The notes under the pieces were generated by a model, which worked only from the letters and a program-made list of their open reading frames with translations, was not told the origin of the DNA and ran no database searches. A stretch of DNA of 51,526 nucleotides, taken from positions 1 through 51,526 of the forward strand of contig NZ_PDZH01000013.1 in assembly GCF_002735695.1 (NCBI RefSeq). Direction: 5' to 3'. This stretch comes from Chitinimonas sp. BJB300. Its GTDB lineage: Bacteria > Pseudomonadota > Gammaproteobacteria > Burkholderiales > Chitinimonadaceae. Of the stretch, positions 48,501-51,526 are shown piece by piece. The first letter of the stretch is position 1. Every line of letters begins with the position of its first letter. The position numbers and the translations under genes were made by a program.

Positions 48501-50057
48501 CGAGCGCACGCGCTGCGACAGCACGGCCATCGGCGTGTCGTCGCCCATCGAGCCAACTGCCTCCTGCGCCTCTTCCGCCAGCACACGAATCACCGCATCG
48601 CGCTCTTCAAAGCTGACCTGGAAATGCTTCTGGAAGACATTAAGCTGGTCGCGGCTCAACTCCGGCCTGCCACCGTCTTCATCCATCGAGAGTTCCAAAC
48701 GGTTGGCGTATTGCTTGATCCAGCGCCGATAGGGGTGGGCCGCCTTGAGCTTGGCGTCAATCTCATGGGGTAACAACAACTGGCCGGACTGCATATCGAC
48801 TGCAATGATCTGGCCGGGACGCACACGGCCCTTCTTCACCACGTCTTCCGGCTTGTAGGGCCAAACGCCGATTTCCGACGAAATCGTGAGATGGCGGTCA
48901 CGGGTCAACACATAACGGCCGGGGCGCAGGCCGTTGCGGTCCAGCATGCAACCAGCGTAGCGGCCATTGGTCAGCACAATGCCGGCCGGGCCGTCCCACG
49001 GCTCCATGTGCATGGAGTTGTATTCGTAGAAGGCGCGCAGCTCCTTGTCGGTGCTGTCTACGTTCTGCCAGGCAGGTGGCACCAACAGGCGCAGGGCGCG
49101 GAAGAAATCGATCCCGCCCATCAACAAGCCTTCGAGCATATTGTCGAGGCTCATCGAGTCCGACCCATCGGTCTGCACGATGGGGCGGATATCATCCATG
49201 TTGGGAATCAACGGCGAAGCCATGATGGCTTCACGCGCGCGCGCCCAAGACCGATTACCCGAAATCGTATTGATTTCACCGTTATGGGCCACATAGCGGA
49301 ACGGCTGCGCCAGCTTCCATTGCGGCCAGGTGTTGGTGCTGAAGCGCTGGTGGAATACCGCCAGTGACGAGGTAAATCGCTCATCCTGCAAATCGGGGAA
49401 GAACACCGGCAGGTTTTCCGGTGTTACCAAGCCCTTGTACGACATGGTATGCGCCGACAACGTAGGCACATAGAAGCTGACATCACCGACATTGGCTTTT
49501 TCAGCCAGACGCCGGCCTATATACAGGCGACGCTCGAAACTAGCGGCATCCATATTAGCTGGGCAGTTGACGAAAATCTGAGCAATGGCTGGCAGGGTCT
49601 TCAGCGCATATTCCCCACAGGCGCGGGTGTCGGTCGGCACCGTACGGAATCCCGCTACGTCCAGCCCCTGCTCTTCCAATGCAGCTTTCAATATGGCCAA
49701 CGAGGCCTTGCCCACTTCCAGGTCAACACTATGAAACACGAGGCCAGCAGCGTAATGCTGAGCCAACTCCAAACCTTTTTCATGCGCCACAGCACGCAGA
49801 AAACTATCGGGCTTGCGGAACAGGAGACCACAACCATCGCCCGACTTGCCATCGGCAGCCACCGCACCGCGGTGGGTCAGATTGGCTAGCGAGGAAATGG
49901 CGGTAGAAACAAGCCAATGGGAAGGCTTGTCGTCCATATTCGCGATCAGGCCAAAGCCGCAGGAATCCTGCTCGAAGCTGGGGCGGTAAAGCGTGCCTTC
50001 AAGACGGCGCTGTCTGTCATCCATATGCGTGATACCCGTGTACGTGCGGAGCGGCAT
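45570..50057 (-). CDS. gltB: Glutamate synthase large subunit GltB
   Basis: 1495 residues as drawn; an ATG at 50024 (1484 residues) is also possible, as the propeptide length is variable. The class-II amidotransferase nucleophile is Cys33 in [11 protein letters not shown], exposed after propeptide removal. Central domain, FMN-binding TIM barrel ([19 protein letters not shown]) and the 3Fe-4S cysteines in [20 protein letters not shown] follow. The C-terminal beta-helix includes GGRVVVYPP and [14 protein letters not shown]. It makes two glutamates from glutamine and 2-oxoglutarate with GltD. Confidence 0.96.
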   Translation of the reverse strand: [1495 protein letters not shown]

Positions 50058-50315
50058 TCAGTGAAAGATGGGCTTTTGACGCACAAACACTTTGCGGCCC
50101 CTCTATGGGGAAAGCGGCGCTTGGTTCCGGCCGGTGTAGAAACACACGGGGCATTGCGTTGTAGCCAGCCAATCGAGGTTATCGCTTCTGGCGGCAGAGC
50201 ATTGCGCGGGTGTCGCAATACCGTGGATCAACGCGGAAAAGGGTCGGCAACAGCCGTCCAAGCACAGCGAAAACAAAGCCTGCCGAACCAAAAACGGTTC
50301 TGACAGGCTTGAATG
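50058..50315 (-). other. Long gltB leader region
   Basis: About 250-285 bases lie between the predicted promoter and the gltB start. I see no ORF with a Shine-Dalgarno and no glutamine-type aptamer pattern that I can recognise. The stretch from 50058 to 50230 is GC-rich and may fold. Confidence 0.4.
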
Positions 50316-50345
50316 ATTCTATCGGAGCGAAGGCTGCAGGCGCAA
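50316..50345 (-). promoter_or_regulatory. Predicted sigma-70 promoter of gltB
   Basis: On the minus strand, TTGCGC (-35) and TAGAAT (-10) are separated by 18 bases. An AT-rich block (50350-50430) lies just upstream, as expected for an UP-element or regulator-binding region. The site fits a long leader before gltB. Confidence 0.5.
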
Positions 50346-50528
50346 TAATTTTGTGCAGCGCATGAATATTTATAAATCAATGACTTATGAAAAAATACTA
50401 TCTATTATTTTCATAATCCTGACAGAAAATTACAAATTTGCGACCTGTGGTCACGCAACCCCCGCTATCAGCGCAAATCAACTACCCATATAGCCAGGAA
50501 CCCGTGCACTGACCAACCCTAGCAAGTA
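50346..50528. other. AT-rich spacer upstream of gltB
   Basis: The sequence 50350-50430 is strongly AT-rich (TTTATAAATCAATGAC, AAAATACTATCTATTATTTTC). No gene or repeat is seen. It most likely carries the gltB upstream regulatory region and the 3' end of the solute-binding protein gene's transcript. Confidence 0.4.
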
Positions 50529-51314
50529 TCACGGCTTGGCGTTAGCAGCCCCATCCGCGCGCACCCGCTGGTAGTACTCATCCAGCCCATACTTGGCCCA
50601 GACATCTTGTGTGGACTCGGCAAACAAACCGTCACGAGCAACCTGTCGCAATGCCGTCAGCGTCGCCGGATCGGTATTGGGATGACAGGCAAGCCATCGG
50701 CCCACCTGGGTCACCATAAAATGGCGCTCGATAGCAAACTTGGTTTTACCGGTGGTCAGGGCGGGCCCGATATCACTGATCAGGACATCAAAGCGCCGCG
50801 CCATCAGCATGGGCAGACCGCGACTGCTTATTTGCAGCGCTTCGTAGAGAATCCCTTCCGACTCCAACAGCTGGCGAATCTCTGCAATATCGATGCTGCC
50901 GACCCTGAAGTTCTTCAAATCCGATAGGCGATTGATTTCACCCGCTAGGCCCGGACGGCTATAGACCCAGATTTCCATCGGCGCGATCCGTCCCAAAAAC
51001 GTCAGTGCATTGACAATTCCCGGGTCAAAATTTAATGCAAGCACGCAGTAATCTGTACTTTTCACGGCCATGGTAACAGCCCTGCGAATGGGTAAAGTTA
51101 TGACCTGCGCTTTTACCCCTTGCTCGGTAGCAAGCCGTAAGAATGCCTCCACGTAGGGGCCGCTGGGGGTACTGTCCCGCTCCACCACAAAGGGTGGATA
51201 GGCTTCCACCAACACAGTTACAGGCGCAGCCAATACGCCAGAGCCCAGCCCTAATACGCCACACCATAGTAGCCAGCTAGTCCGCAACGCGATCAACTCT
51301 GCCATAGCCACCAC
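50529..51314 (-). CDS. Periplasmic solute-binding protein, family 3 type
   Basis: 261 residues as drawn; starts at 51314 (MVAMAELIALRTSWLLW), with an internal ATG at 51305 as alternative. Signal peptide about 1-30 (GVLAAPVTV). The mature N-terminus VTVLVEAYPPFVVERDSTPS followed by GPYVEAFLRLATEQG is typical of family 3 proteins. Later FDVLISDIGPALTTGKT and a C-terminal YGLDEYYQRVR complete the fold. It is a second orphan binding protein in this window, unlike the AT-rich one at 32827 in composition. The ligand is unknown. Confidence 0.83.
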   Translation of the reverse strand: MVAMAELIALRTSWLLWCGVLGLGSGVLAAPVTVLVEAYPPFVVERDSTPSGPYVEAFLRLATEQGVKAQVITLPIRRAVTMAVKSTDYCVLALNFDPGIVNALTFLGRIAPMEIWVYSRPGLAGEINRLSDLKNFRVGSIDIAEIRQLLESEGILYEALQISSRGLPMLMARRFDVLISDIGPALTTGKTKFAIERHFMVTQVGRWLACHPNTDPATLTALRQVARDGLFAESTQDVWAKYGLDEYYQRVRADGAANAKP

Positions 51315-51487
51315 TTACATACCGGGTTGCCCGTGGGTTCGGGGAGGAAGCATTGGTGACTAAGTCAACCCAATACTCAATCGTTGAGCTTTTAGTGTCG
51401 AAAGAATGGGTTCACCCGCCATTAGCTGGGAGTAACCAGTACAAGCCGAGCAGGCAGGCTCAACCAGGCCCAGCTGGCTCCGACACG
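51315..51487. other. Short intergenic region at the right edge
   Basis: About 170 bp of ordinary composition upstream of the binding-protein gene, containing no recognisable gene or repeat. Confidence 0.4.

Positions 51488-51526
<39 letters not shown>

Noticed and set aside
50058-50345. Glutamine riboswitch before gltB
   Set aside because: I see no glnA-type aptamer pattern, and these are mainly cyanobacterial.

Overview
The window looks like a chromosomal segment of a betaproteobacterium, probably of the Neisseriales (inference). The evidence is the bamE-dapB pair divergent from fur, the fur-aat-bpt gene order, the RraA, TruC and Exo I homologues, the gltBD pair and the moderately high GC. 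Most genes are ordinary chromosomal ones. The unusual part is a set of small non-autonomous mobile elements and the gene decay around them. The left edge holds the 5' end of a group IIC-like intron sitting directly behind a transcription terminator. The right edge ends in 39 C residues, which is most likely a contig-end artefact.

Layout. 0.2-9.3 kb: a GDSL-esterase autotransporter, a BaiN-type flavoprotein, a receiver-TPR protein, a large TIG-domain metzincin-like lipoprotein and RraA. 9.4-12.7 kb: bamE-dapB on the minus strand, divergent from fur-aat-bpt, whose genes overlap or nearly touch. 12.8-20 kb: a chemoreceptor, then an iron-type imelysin operon (imelysin, di-haem oxidoreductase, imelysin-like lipoprotein, DUF1513 protein) behind a probable Fur box. 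20-26 kb: a wrecked LysR gene, an MFS transporter, an AraC regulator with a palindromic operator before a divergent EamA transporter, a YnfA-type protein and TruC. 26-31.5 kb: 192-bp tandem repeats, a beheaded EAL gene, and the MoxR / DUF58 / TgpA-transglutaminase operon. 31.5-41.3 kb: a histone-deacetylase-like enzyme, an AT-rich solute-binding protein, a frameshifted EamA gene, a Big_1 lipoprotein, a dienelactone hydrolase, sbcB, an RmlD-like reductase and a degenerate GDPD lipoprotein. 41.3-44 kb: a nested element island, small hypothetical genes, a hemerythrin and an Nramp remnant. 44-51.5 kb: gltB-gltD and a solute-binding protein.

Two families of MITE-like elements run through the window. 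Family A is 140 bp when complete (three full copies, one internally deleted, one fragment). Family B is about 141 bp (one intact copy, one composite, two degenerate). Both have ends of the type GAACCTGT and, where the copies are clean, a 3-bp TTA/TAA target duplication, as expected if IS5-superfamily transposases move them. They interrupt the LysR gene exactly, border the truncated EAL gene, touch the stop codons of tgpA and a YkgJ-like gene, and separate a hydrolase gene from its likely terminator. No transposase gene is present, so the mobilising enzyme must be elsewhere.
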